A stretch of 64,000 nt of DNA, taken from the NCBI RefSeq assembly GCF_000145615.1, contig NC_014410.1:602001-666000 (forward strand), read 5' to 3'. The translations under genes and the position numbers were made by a program. The notes under the pieces are model-generated. The model was not told the origin of the DNA, did not search any database, and saw only the letters and a program-made list of their open reading frames with translations. Positions 35,305-47,236 of the stretch are shown piece by piece. Each line of letters opens with the position of its first letter. Position 1 is the stretch's first letter. Source of the DNA: Thermoanaerobacterium thermosaccharolyticum DSM 571. GTDB taxonomy: Bacteria; Bacillota; Thermoanaerobacteria; Thermoanaerobacterales; Thermoanaerobacteraceae.

Positions 35305-35357
35305 TTAGCTAATCTAGGATATTTGATTAATATTCTGGATTGACTAAGGTTTTTATT
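35302..35357 (+). terminator. Conditional terminator controlled by the first RAT
   Basis: ACCTTAG (35302-35308) pairs with CTAAGGT (35344-35350), with an inner AATC/GATT extension, and is followed by TTTTATTTCTTT. It ends the leader before licT unless the antiterminator binds. Confidence -1.
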
Positions 35358-35396
35358 TCTTTAATGAGCATATATGTGAGGTGGGAGTGGACACAA

Positions 35397-36224
35397 ATGA
35401 TAATAGAAAAGATATTTAATAGCAATGCCATAGTAGCCAGGGATTCAGATGATCGTGAGTTAGTTGTTATGGGGCGTGGAATTGGATTTAAAAAGAGTGC
35501 TGGCGAGATGATAGACGAAACTTTAATTGAGAAAACGTTCATACTTAAACAAAATGATGCTTCAGAAAAATTTAAATTATTGTTAGAGGATATTCCCACT
35601 GAATACGTTTCGATATGCTATGACATTATTGAATATGCAAAAAATATGCTAAATACAAAACTAAATGATTATATATACGTTACCCTCACTGATCATATTT
35701 ACAATGCTATTAAAATGTTTGATGAAGGTTTAGAAAATCCCAACCCATTGATTTGGGAAATTAAAAAATTTTACCCTAAGGAATTTCAAATTGGATTAAA
35801 AGCATTGGAGTTTATTGAAGATGAGTTAAATAAAAAGCTTCCAGATGATGAGGCTGGCAATATAGCTCTTCATTTAATAAATGCACAGATAAACAGCTCA
35901 TTCAATAAAGTGGAAAATGTAGCTGAACAAACAAAAAAAATACATGACATTTTAAATATTGTTATGTATACCTATGGCATCACACTAGACGAAAAATCTA
36001 TCAGCTATGAAAGATTTATTACTCATTTAAGATTTTTCTTCCAAAGGCTGAATAAAAAAGAACAGTTGAAGGAAGTGGATGATTATCTATTTAAAAAAGT
36101 AAAGACAAAGTATAAAAAAGCTTACGATTGTATGCTTAAGATAGAAAAATATTTAGAAACTGAGCTATCAAATGAGGAAAAACTATATTTAACTCTTCAT
36201 ATTCAGCGTGTTACTCAAACATAA
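35397..36224 (+). CDS. licT: LicT/BglG-type transcription antiterminator
   Basis: I start this 275-residue protein at ATG 35397 (MIIEKIFNSNAIVARD) after GAGGTGGGAG; a longer frame begins in the terminator. Residues 1-55 form the CAT RNA-binding domain. Two PRD domains follow, with the four phosphorylatable His in VTLTDHIYNAI, GNIALHLINAQ, FITHLRFFFQRL and LTLHIQRV. LicT binds RAT RNA when the substrate relieves its inhibition by the EII and HPr phosphorylates PRD2. It is preceded and followed by a RAT/terminator pair, so it controls itself and the EII gene. Confidence -1.
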   Translation: MIIEKIFNSNAIVARDSDDRELVVMGRGIGFKKSAGEMIDETLIEKTFILKQNDASEKFKLLLEDIPTEYVSICYDIIEYAKNMLNTKLNDYIYVTLTDHIYNAIKMFDEGLENPNPLIWEIKKFYPKEFQIGLKALEFIEDELNKKLPDDEAGNIALHLINAQINSSFNKVENVAEQTKKIHDILNIVMYTYGITLDEKSISYERFITHLRFFFQRLNKKEQLKEVDDYLFKKVKTKYKKAYDCMLKIEKYLETELSNEEKLYLTLHIQRVTQT

Positions 36225-36238
36225 ATTGAATAATTTTT

Positions 36239-36257
36239 GGATTGTTACTGGTAATGC

Positions 36258-36267
<10 letters not shown>
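36239..36267 (+). promoter_or_regulatory. Second RAT site, before the EIIBCA gene
   Basis: The 29-nt site begins GGATTGTTACTGGTAATGC and ends AGGCGAGACC, a near-perfect RAT. It overlaps the following terminator's 5' arm AGGCGAGA. Confidence -1.
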
Positions 36268-38257
<1,990 letters not shown>

Positions 38258-38350
38258 ATATTTAACAAAAATTAAAATATTCAAGCATCAGAGGTGAAGC
38301 TAAGTGCCTCTGATGCTTAAAAACCAATTTTCAAGGAGGAGAAATGAGAT

Positions 38351-39805
<1,455 letters not shown>

Positions 39806-39830
39806 TAACAAGTGTTTTAAATAAATTTGA

Positions 39831-39862
39831 TGCCCTACTTTTGATGTATGATAAGTAGGGCA
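39831..39862 (+). terminator. Terminator of the licT-bgl operon
   Basis: TGCCCTACTT / AAGTAGGGCA is a perfect 10-bp stem with a 12-nt loop, followed by ATTTATTT. Confidence -1.
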
Positions 39863-39880
39863 ATTTATTTAGGTAATTTA

Positions 39881-39909
39881 TTTACATCTTAGATATAAAA
39901 TAATATAAT
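39881..39909 (+). promoter_or_regulatory. Promoter of hprK
   Basis: TTTACA (39881-39886) and a perfect TATAAT (39904-39909) are 17 bp apart, 41 bp before the hprK start. Confidence -1.
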
Positions 39910-39949
39910 TAATGTAAAGCAAGCAAGCGCCGATTAGGAGGTTATAGAT

Positions 39950-40864
39950 TTGTTGAGTGTGTCAGTTGCGGATTTGATAAAAGATCTAGACTTGGAAGTA
40001 ATAGTAGAAGCAAATGAGAAGATTGACATAACGACGAGCGATGTAAACAGGCCGGGTCTTCAGTTTTCAGGATTTTATGAACATTTTGCAAAAGAGCGTG
40101 TTCAGGTCATAGGAATGGTTGAGACAGCATTTATAGATAGGATGCCTTTAGATTTACTTGCAGAGCGTGCCGATAAGTTTTTTGAATATCCGGTACCGTG
40201 CGTAATTGTTACAAGAGGATTAAGCATAAAGAGGGAGATTGTTGAGGCGGCCCAAAAACATGGTAGATATCTTTTAAGGACAAAGGAATCATCTACAAAA
40301 TTTATAAGCAGGCTTATCAACTATTTAGAAGAAAAATTGGCACCTCAGATTACTATTCATGGTGATCTTGTTGATGTTTACGGTGTTGGGGTTCTTTTGC
40401 TTGGAGAGAGCGGTATTGGAAAGAGTGAGACTGCACTAGAGCTTATAAAGAGAGGTCACAGGCTTGTAGCCGACGATGCTACAGAGATTAAAAAAATAAG
40501 CGATTATGTTTTGCAGGGCAGTTCACCTGATATAATAAGGCATTATATAGAGATAAGGGGTATAGGAATACTAGATATAAAGACACTTTATGGTGTAGGC
40601 TCCGTAAGGGATAATATGAATATCGATTTGGTGATACAGTTGGAGGAATGGAATGAAGATAAATACTATGATAGACTCGGACTTGATGATGATTACATAA
40701 AGTTTTTGGACATCAAAGTTCCAAAACTGACAATACCTGTAAGACCAGGAAGGAATCTTGCGATAATAGTGGAGGTTGCAGCGATGAACCATAGACAAAA
40801 GCAAATGGGATATAATGCTGCACACGAGCTTAACAAAAAATTGTTGAAACAAATTTCAACTTAA
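39950..40864 (+). CDS. hprK: HPr kinase/phosphorylase
   Basis: The 304-residue protein starts at TTG 39950, 8 nt after TTAGGAGG. Walker A GESGIGKSE is at residues 152-160, the catalytic His in IHGDLVDVYG (His138), and the HprK/P signature in IEIRGIGILDIKTLYGVGSVR. It phosphorylates HPr on Ser46 under energy-rich conditions, driving carbon catabolite repression through CcpA and inhibiting PTS uptake. HPr itself is not in the window. It precedes the PHP gene, a common clostridial order. Confidence -1.
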   Translation: MLSVSVADLIKDLDLEVIVEANEKIDITTSDVNRPGLQFSGFYEHFAKERVQVIGMVETAFIDRMPLDLLAERADKFFEYPVPCVIVTRGLSIKREIVEAAQKHGRYLLRTKESSTKFISRLINYLEEKLAPQITIHGDLVDVYGVGVLLLGESGIGKSETALELIKRGHRLVADDATEIKKISDYVLQGSSPDIIRHYIEIRGIGILDIKTLYGVGSVRDNMNIDLVIQLEEWNEDKYYDRLGLDDDYIKFLDIKVPKLTIPVRPGRNLAIIVEVAAMNHRQKQMGYNAAHELNKKLLKQIST

Positions 40865-40924
40865 AATATAATTGTTGTAGTAATTGTTTTAAATTTTTTA
40901 CATTTGAAGGGGATGTAAATTCTG

Positions 40925-41641
40925 ATGAATCTTTTACTTGACACACATACACATACAGTAGCAAGCGGTCATGCGTACAGCACGATAATGGAAAATGCAA
41001 AAGAGGCTTCAAAGAAAGGCCTAAAGCTTATTTGTATGACGGACCATGGTCCTAAGATGCCGGGAGGTCCTCATATTTTTCACTTTGGAAATCTAAAAGT
41101 CATGCCTAAAGAGATATACGGTGTAGAAATATTGAAAGGCGTTGAAGCGAATATAGTCGACAGAGATGGAAATCTTGACATTCCAGAAGAAATTTTAAAA
41201 AAATTGGATGTGGTCATCGCCAGCCTTCATGATGTATGTTTTCCTTATCGCGATGTAGATTCAAATACTGAAGCAATCATAAATGCAATTAAAAATCCAT
41301 ACGTAGATATTATTGGGCACCCAGGCAATCCTATTTTTGATATTGATGTTGATAGGGTTCTTGAAGCTGCAAAAGAATATGATACGTGCATTGAGATTAA
41401 TAACAGTTCTTTCGTTTCATCTAGAGTTGGAAGTTACGATAACTGTTTATTAATCGCGAAGAAGGCGGCAGAGAAAAATGTTAAGATTTGTGTCGGAAGC
41501 GATGCACATATATCGTTTGATGTAGGCAGGTTTGACAAAGCGCTGGAGGTAATAGAAAAATCGCATTTAGATGAAAATCTTGTATTAAATACAGATGTAG
41601 ATAAATTTAAAGAATACTTAAAGAACAAGGGAAAGCTATAA
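40925..41641 (+). CDS. PHP-domain phosphoesterase, YcdX family
   Basis: The 238-residue protein has PHP metal motifs: LDTHTHTVASGHAYS at the start, CMTDHGPKMPGGPH, GVEANI, IASLHD, IIGHPGNP and VGSDAHISFDVG. These bind three metals for phosphoester hydrolysis, as in YcdX and histidinol phosphatase. The substrate is unknown. The start is ATG 40925, 12 nt after AGGGGATG. It follows hprK by 60 bp and precedes the ROK kinase. Confidence -1.
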   Translation: MNLLLDTHTHTVASGHAYSTIMENAKEASKKGLKLICMTDHGPKMPGGPHIFHFGNLKVMPKEIYGVEILKGVEANIVDRDGNLDIPEEILKKLDVVIASLHDVCFPYRDVDSNTEAIINAIKNPYVDIIGHPGNPIFDIDVDRVLEAAKEYDTCIEINNSSFVSSRVGSYDNCLLIAKKAAEKNVKICVGSDAHISFDVGRFDKALEVIEKSHLDENLVLNTDVDKFKEYLKNKGKL

Positions 41642-41671
41642 AGATTTATTTAAATAGGAGGAAGAAATTGT

Positions 41672-42607
41672 ATGAGAATTGGCGTCGACGTTGGTGGTAC
41701 AAACATAGCCGTAGGATTAGTCGATGAAAATGGGAAGATAATAGCAACGGGTTCGAGACCTGCAGAGCCCAAGAGAGGCTATGCTGCAATCGCAAAAGAT
41801 ATTGCTGAAATTTCATTGGAATTGATAAAAAGATGTGGTCTTGATATCTCAGATGTAGAGTCTATGGGGATTGGTGTTCCTGGTGTAGCAGACAATGAGA
41901 AAGGAATAGTTTTAAGAGCCGTAAATCTTTATTGGACAAAAGTGCCGCTGGTAAAGGAAATACATAAATACATCGATATACCTATAAATATGGACAACGA
42001 TGCAAATGTTGCTGCACTGGCAGAAGGAATATTTGGAGCAGGAAAAGGAACAAATTCATCTGTTACTATAACTCTTGGCACTGGTGTCGGTTCAGGATTC
42101 ATATTGAATGGAAAAGTGTTTAATGGCGCACACCATTTTGCGCCAGAGCTTGGGCATATTGTTTTAGGAGACAATGGCGTTATGTGCAATTGTGGTAAAA
42201 TTGGCTGTTTTGAGACGTATGCATCTGCAACAGCTCTCATTAGAGAAGGCAAGAAGGCTGTGATGAAGGACAGCAATTCACTTATTTTGAAGCTGGCAGG
42301 TGGAGAGATAGAATCTATTACAGCTAAAAATGTCATTGATGCTGCAAAACAGTTCGATGAAGCGGCTATGATGATTTTCAATGATTATGTGAAGTATCTT
42401 GCAATGGGAATTGTGAACATTATAAATATACTTGATCCAGAAGTTATAATAATCGGTGGCGGTGTAGCTAATGCTGGAGATTTTCTTTTAAAGCCGCTTA
42501 AAGAAGAAGTAAGTAAAAATATACTATTCAAGGATCTGCCATATGCAGATATTAAAAAGGCAGAGCTTGGAAATGACGCAGGGATAATTGGAGCGTCAAT
42601 TTTATGA
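41672..42607 (+). CDS. ROK-family glucokinase
   Basis: The 311-residue protein has the ATP-binding RIGVDVGGTNIAVGLVDENG, substrate motif ELGHIVLGDNG and the ROK zinc motif CNCGKIGCFETYAS. The catalytic Asp lies in NMDNDANVAALAEG. It phosphorylates glucose released inside the cell by non-phosphorylating glycosidases such as the GH2, GH31 and GH42 enzymes encoded downstream. The start is ATG 41672 after TAGGAGGAAG; it is 18 bp before the acyl-CoA synthetase gene. Confidence -1.
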   Translation: MRIGVDVGGTNIAVGLVDENGKIIATGSRPAEPKRGYAAIAKDIAEISLELIKRCGLDISDVESMGIGVPGVADNEKGIVLRAVNLYWTKVPLVKEIHKYIDIPINMDNDANVAALAEGIFGAGKGTNSSVTITLGTGVGSGFILNGKVFNGAHHFAPELGHIVLGDNGVMCNCGKIGCFETYASATALIREGKKAVMKDSNSLILKLAGGEIESITAKNVIDAAKQFDEAAMMIFNDYVKYLAMGIVNIINILDPEVIIIGGGVANAGDFLLKPLKEEVSKNILFKDLPYADIKKAELGNDAGIIGASIL

Positions 42608-42625
42608 TGAAAAGGGGAGCTTAAA

Positions 42626-44098
42626 GTGAAGATATATGAGTTTTATGAAAGAAATACAAAATTAAAAGATAATGTTGCTATAAAGTTTAAAGATGAGGAG
42701 ATTACATACGGGGAGTTACCGAAGTACGTGGACAGCTATGCAGCTTACCTGCAATCGCTAGGTGTTAAAAAGGGAGACAAAGTAATACTTAGCATGCCCA
42801 ACTGTCCTGAATTCATCTTTGCATATCTAGGATCGGCAAAAGCTGGTGCTATTACAATTCCTTTAAATCTTATGTATACGATGGAAGAAATACAGTATGT
42901 TGTCAAGGAGTCTTCAGCCCATACAATTGTAGTTCATCCTGTAGTTCTTAAAAATGTAGATCCTTCAGCATTCAGCAAGATCAATTTGAAAAACATAATT
43001 GTGATGGACGACGATACAAAGAAAAAAATAATGGAACACACTAATTACGTTCCTGTAGAAATAAATGATGATGAGGTATGCACATATCTTTATACATCAG
43101 GTACTACAGGAAAACCAAAAGGTGCGATGTTGACACATAAAAATTTTGAAGCAGATGTTGTTGCGATGGATGAAATATCTGATCTAGGACCAAGTGACAA
43201 CTTTTTATGTGTTCTACCGCTTTTTCATAGATTTTCTTGGGCCGTAAATGTGCTGCTTGCATTTTACCTTGGAAGTACGGTGACTATAAAGGACAGTTTC
43301 ATGCCCAAAGATACATTGGAGACACTGCTAAATGAAGATATTACTGTGTTTTGTGGTGTACCGTCTATCTTTGCATTTTTAATAAGAATGGTAGAAAAGG
43401 GTCAGTTCAAAGCCTTAAGGCTTGCTATTTCAGGCGGTGCGCCGCTTGCACCGGAGATACAAAGGGGATTTGAAGAGAAATTTAATTTTCCACTTGTTGA
43501 AGGTTATGGCTTATCAGAGGCTGCACCTGTTGCAATATTAAACCCTCTTGGTATAAATGAGGTAAGAAAGCCTGGCTCTATAGGTGTGCCCCTTCCGTGT
43601 AATGAAGCTAAGATAGTGGATGAAAATGATAATGAAGTCCCGATAGGAGAGGTGGGGGAACTCGTATTAAAAGGTTCTAATATCATGATAGGGTATCATA
43701 ATATGCCTGAGGAGACGGAAAAAACTTTGAGGAATGGATGGCTTCATACAGGTGATCTTGCAAAAAAAGATGAAGATGGATATTATTACATTGTGGACAG
43801 ATTAAAAGACATGATTATCTTAGGCGGTTTCAATGTATATCCTAGAGAAGTAGAAGAAGCGCTTATGGAACATCCTGCAGTAAAAGAAGCGGCAGTAATT
43901 GGAGTAGGCGATAAATATAAGGGTGAGGAAGTAAAGGCATTTATCGTGCTAGAGGATGGAAAGACCGCAGACAGAAAAGAGCTGCAAAGCTTTCTTCACG
44001 ACAAACTTGCAAAATATAAGATACCTAAGATATTCGAATTTGTAAATGAGCTTCCCAAGAGTCCAACCGGAAAAGTCATGAAAAAACTTCTCAAATAA
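42626..44098 (+). CDS. AMP-dependent acyl-CoA synthetase/ligase
   Basis: The 490-residue protein starts at GTG 42626 after AGGGGAGC. ANL-family motifs are complete: P-loop YTSGTTGKPKGAMLTH, VEGYGLSEAAPVA, GWLHTGDLAKKDEDGYYYIVDRLKDMIILGG and the C-terminal Lys in KSPTGKVMKKLLK. It adenylates a carboxylic acid, probably a fatty acid, and joins it to CoA. The link to the upstream glucokinase is unclear; they may only share a transcript. A terminator follows. Confidence -1.
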   Translation: MKIYEFYERNTKLKDNVAIKFKDEEITYGELPKYVDSYAAYLQSLGVKKGDKVILSMPNCPEFIFAYLGSAKAGAITIPLNLMYTMEEIQYVVKESSAHTIVVHPVVLKNVDPSAFSKINLKNIIVMDDDTKKKIMEHTNYVPVEINDDEVCTYLYTSGTTGKPKGAMLTHKNFEADVVAMDEISDLGPSDNFLCVLPLFHRFSWAVNVLLAFYLGSTVTIKDSFMPKDTLETLLNEDITVFCGVPSIFAFLIRMVEKGQFKALRLAISGGAPLAPEIQRGFEEKFNFPLVEGYGLSEAAPVAILNPLGINEVRKPGSIGVPLPCNEAKIVDENDNEVPIGEVGELVLKGSNIMIGYHNMPEETEKTLRNGWLHTGDLAKKDEDGYYYIVDRLKDMIILGGFNVYPREVEEALMEHPAVKEAAVIGVGDKYKGEEVKAFIVLEDGKTADRKELQSFLHDKLAKYKIPKIFEFVNELPKSPTGKVMKKLLK

Positions 44099-44114
44099 AT
44101 TAATACAAGACTTG

Positions 44115-44142
44115 AAAGTCATGCTTAAAGCGGCATGGCTTT
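44115..44142 (+). terminator. Terminator after the acyl-CoA synthetase gene
   Basis: AAAGTCATGC / GCATGGCTTT forms a 10-bp stem (one G-T) with an 8-nt loop and is followed by TCATTTTG. It ends the hprK-to-ligase block. Confidence -1.
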
Positions 44143-44251
44143 TCATTTTGAGACAAGCTTGGTTTTAGTATAAAATAGAAGTATTTTGAAGAAATTCGAT
44201 GATAGATGCCGTATATCATTCTAAATCAAATATTTAGATTAATTATTGAGA

Positions 44252-44280
44252 TTGACTTATGGCAAAATCTATTTTACTAT
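44252..44280 (+). promoter_or_regulatory. Promoter of the LacI-controlled cluster
   Basis: TTGACT (44252-44257) and TACTAT (44275-44280) are 17 bp apart. The first operator-like site begins 7 bp downstream of the -10. Confidence -1.
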
Positions 44281-44286
44281 TGTTAT

Positions 44287-44298
44287 GTAATCCGTTAC
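44287..44298 (+). promoter_or_regulatory. Operator-like site 1, GTAATCCGTTAC
   Basis: An imperfect palindrome (GTAAT/GTTAC halves) sits at the expected transcription start of the LacI gene. A near-identical copy lies 76 bp downstream. The position would block transcription initiation. Confidence -1.
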
Positions 44299-44362
44299 GT
44301 AAATTGTTTTCGCAGCAAGTGAAAATAAGTTATTATTGCTAAAAAATTGCCTTAATAATTAA

Positions 44363-44374
44363 GTAATCAGTTAC
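44363..44374 (+). promoter_or_regulatory. Operator-like site 2, GTAATCAGTTAC
   Basis: It matches site 1 at 11 of 12 bases and overlaps the approach to the ribosome binding site (GAAGGAG) of the LacI gene. Paired sites suit looping by a LacI-family tetramer or dimer pair. Confidence -1.
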
Positions 44375-44386
44375 GAAGGAGTAGCT

Positions 44387-45379
44387 ATGATAACGATAAA
44401 AGACGTTGCAAAAGAAGCTGGTGTTTCAGTTGCTACTATATCGCGAGTTCTAAATAACAGCCCTGGTGTTTCAGATGAGACTAGAGAAAAAGTTTTATCT
44501 GTGATAAAAAGGCTAAACTACAATCCGAATCTTTTAGGCAGAAATCTGCGTAGAATGAAGACTAATATGGTACTTGTGTTGCTTCCTACAATTTCAAATC
44601 CATTTTACGCAAGAATAGTGAAAGGTATAGAGGATGTGGCGCAGAAAAATGGATACGGTGTAATGCTTTGCAATACTGATTCTGACATTGAGAGAGAAAG
44701 GATGTATCTAGAGCTTTTAAAAAATAGGCTGTCTGATGGAGTTATTTTCATGGCACCTGAGATTGGTGAAGAAGAGCTTAATGAAATAGGAGAGAAATAT
44801 GCAGTTGTGCAGTGCTGCGAATACAAAGAAGGTGCTAATGTTTCACATGTGTCTATAGACAACTATAAGGCATCATATAAAGCGGTAAAACACTTGATAG
44901 GACTGGGACATAAAAATATAGGGTTTATAAGCTGTAAGAATAATTTTCTGTCAACGAAGCACAGGGAATCCGGATATAAAAAAGCATTGGAGGATTCTGG
45001 AATTGAATTTAATCCTGATTACATCCGGTATGGTGATTACTCATTTAAGAGCGGCTTCAGAGCTGCTCAAAGCCTCTTAAATGATTTTGAAGAAATAACA
45101 GCAATCTTTGCTATTTCAGATATCATGGCAATAGGTGCTATAAAAGCATGTTACGAAAATGGGCTTAAGGTTCCTGATGATGTTGCAGTAGTTGGATTTG
45201 ATAACATAAGTTTTGCCCCAATGTATAATCCATCGCTTACAACGGTATCGCAGCCTAAATACGATATCGGTTGTACGGCAATGGAACTACTTATAAAACA
45301 AATAAGAAATAAAGGGGGTAATAAAGAAAACATAGTTTTGGAGCATGAGCTTATAATAAGGCAGTCTACTGTAAAGTAA
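44387..45379 (+). CDS. LacI-family transcriptional regulator
   Basis: The 330-residue protein has the LacI helix-turn-helix and hinge at residues 1-60 (ITIKDVAKEAGVSVATISRVLNNSPGVSDETREKV and GRNLRRMKTNMV). A periplasmic-binding-like effector domain follows (GVIFMAPEIGEEEL, AIFAISDIMAIGAIKACYENG, VVGFDNISFAPMYNPSLTTVSQP). It heads the operon with two dehydrogenases, two isomerases and a beta-mannosidase and probably represses it until an inducing sugar binds. Two operator-like sites lie in its own promoter. The start is ATG 44387 after GAAGGAG. Confidence -1.
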   Translation: MITIKDVAKEAGVSVATISRVLNNSPGVSDETREKVLSVIKRLNYNPNLLGRNLRRMKTNMVLVLLPTISNPFYARIVKGIEDVAQKNGYGVMLCNTDSDIERERMYLELLKNRLSDGVIFMAPEIGEEELNEIGEKYAVVQCCEYKEGANVSHVSIDNYKASYKAVKHLIGLGHKNIGFISCKNNFLSTKHRESGYKKALEDSGIEFNPDYIRYGDYSFKSGFRAAQSLLNDFEEITAIFAISDIMAIGAIKACYENGLKVPDDVAVVGFDNISFAPMYNPSLTTVSQPKYDIGCTAMELLIKQIRNKGGNKENIVLEHELIIRQSTVK

Positions 45380-45393
45380 AAGGAGGAATTTTT

Positions 45394-46479
45394 GTGAAAG
45401 AAAAGATCAGAGTTGGAATAATCGGCTGTGGAGGTATTGCTAATGGCAAACACATGCCCTCCCTATCAAAACTTGACAATGTGGAAATGGTTGCTTTTTG
45501 TGATATAAAAGAGGAGAGAGCTTTAAAAGCTGCAAAAGATTATGGTATAGATGGAGCTAAGACATATAATGACTACAGAAAGCTGTTAGAGGATAAAAGT
45601 ATTGATGTGGTACATGTTTGCACTCCCAACAAATCACATGCAGATATAACAGTTGACGCATTAGAAGCAGGTAAGCACGTAATGTGTGAAAAACCAATGG
45701 CAAAAACTGCAAGTAATGCTAAGAGAATGTTAGACGCTGCTAAAAAGACGGGTAAGAAGTTAACAATTGGCTATCAGAATAGATTCAGAGCAGACTCACA
45801 ATACCTACATAAATTGTGTCAAGATGGAGAGCTTGGAGAGATATACTTTGCAAAAGCACATGCAATAAGGCGCCGTGCTGTCCCTACATGGGGATTGTTT
45901 TTAAATGAAGAAGAGCAAGGCGGAGGTCCGTTAATCGATATTGGAACACATGCACTTGACTTGACGCTTTGGATGATGAATAACTACAAGCCTAAATACG
46001 TTGTCGGAAATACGTATCATAAATTAGCAGAAAGAAGAAACGCAGCAAATGCTTGGGGACCATGGGACCCGGACAAATTTACCGTTGAAGATTCGGCTTT
46101 TGGATTTATAACTATGGAAAATGGTGCAACAATTATACTTGAGTCAAGCTGGGCCTTAAATTCTCTTGATGTGGATGAAGCAAAGACGACATTGTGTGGG
46201 ACAGAAGGCGGAGCAGACATGAAGGATGGGCTTAGAATCAATGGAGAAAAGAATGGGCGATTGTACACTACAAAAATCGATTTAAGCACTGGTGGTGTTG
46301 ACTTTTTTGAAGGAAAAGCAGAAAATGCAGCAGACTTAGAGGCAAGATTGTGGATAGAAAGTGTCATTAATGATACAGAGCCTGTTGTAAAACCTGAAGA
46401 AGCATTTGTAGTGTCACAGATACTAGAGGCGATTTATACATCTTCAAAGACTGGAAAGCCAGTATATTTTAATGAATAG
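45394..46479 (+). CDS. Gfo/Idh/MocA-family dehydrogenase 1
   Basis: The 361-residue NAD(P)-dependent enzyme starts at GTG 45394 after AAAGGAGG. The Rossmann motif VGIIGCGGIANGKHMPSL is at residues about 7-24, and EKPMAKTASNAKRML carries the catalytic Lys. The C-terminal beta domain has GGGPLIDIGTHALDLTLWMM, with the His of the usual active-site triad. Family members oxidise sugars or sugar acids, often at C3. It overlaps or nearly touches the isomerase gene that follows. Substrate is inferred only from the beta-mannosidase at the operon's end. Confidence -1.
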   Translation: MKEKIRVGIIGCGGIANGKHMPSLSKLDNVEMVAFCDIKEERALKAAKDYGIDGAKTYNDYRKLLEDKSIDVVHVCTPNKSHADITVDALEAGKHVMCEKPMAKTASNAKRMLDAAKKTGKKLTIGYQNRFRADSQYLHKLCQDGELGEIYFAKAHAIRRRAVPTWGLFLNEEEQGGGPLIDIGTHALDLTLWMMNNYKPKYVVGNTYHKLAERRNAANAWGPWDPDKFTVEDSAFGFITMENGATIILESSWALNSLDVDEAKTTLCGTEGGADMKDGLRINGEKNGRLYTTKIDLSTGGVDFFEGKAENAADLEARLWIESVINDTEPVVKPEEAFVVSQILEAIYTSSKTGKPVYFNE

Positions 46480-46489
46480 GGTGATTTAT

Positions 46490-47224
46490 ATGGATATGCC
46501 TTTATCATTGCAGCTTTATACCTTAAGGAATGAGATGAAAGAAGATTTTGTAGGGACTTTAGAAAAGGTTGCTGAGATAGGATATAAAGGTGTTGAATTT
46601 GCTGGATATGGTGGCCTAAAGGCATCAGAACTAAAAAAACACCTTGAACGCCTTGGACTAACTCCCACAGGCAGTCATATAGGATTAGAAATTTTAAAGA
46701 ATAGACTTGACGAAGAAATAGAGTACAACTTGGAAATAGGAAATAAATACATTGTTTGTCCGTGGAATAAATACGAAACGAAAGATGATTTTATTGAAGC
46801 CTCAAAACTTTTTAATGAGATAGGTGAGAAATGTAGAAATAAAGGAATAATTTTTTGCTACCACAACCATAACCATGAGTTTGTCAAATTTGACGATGAA
46901 TATGGCCTCGATCTAATTTATGAAAATGCAGACTCAGAATTTTTAAAAGCGGAGATAGACACGTATTGGGTTAAGTATGCAGGTGAAGATCCTGTTAAGT
47001 ACATTAAAAAGTATAGTGGAAGAGTGCCATTGGTTCATTTAAAGGACATGGAAAGTGATACAAGGGATTTTGCCGAAATTGGCGAAGGCACCATGAATAT
47101 TAAAGATATAATAAGTGCATCAATAGAGGCCGGTGTTGAATGGTTTATAGTCGAACAAGATATATGCAAAAGGCCGCCTCTTGAAAGTGCTGAGATAAGT
47201 TTTAACAATATCAAAAAAATGTGA
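46490..47224 (+). CDS. Sugar phosphate isomerase/epimerase (AP endonuclease-2 TIM barrel) 1
   Basis: I use ATG 46490 (MDMPLSLQLYTLRNEMKEDF), 5 nt after AGGGTGAT; an earlier ATG at 46472 overlaps the upstream stop. The 244-residue TIM barrel resembles xylose isomerase-like and YcjR-type epimerases, with FCYHNHNHEF, KAEIDTYWVKYAG, LVHLKDM and WFIVEQDICKRPPLESA providing the metal-binding Glu, Asp and His set. It likely isomerises or epimerises a keto-sugar made by the adjacent dehydrogenases. Confidence -1.
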   Translation: MDMPLSLQLYTLRNEMKEDFVGTLEKVAEIGYKGVEFAGYGGLKASELKKHLERLGLTPTGSHIGLEILKNRLDEEIEYNLEIGNKYIVCPWNKYETKDDFIEASKLFNEIGEKCRNKGIIFCYHNHNHEFVKFDDEYGLDLIYENADSEFLKAEIDTYWVKYAGEDPVKYIKKYSGRVPLVHLKDMESDTRDFAEIGEGTMNIKDIISASIEAGVEWFIVEQDICKRPPLESAEISFNNIKKM

Positions 47225-47236
47225 GGAGAGATTATC

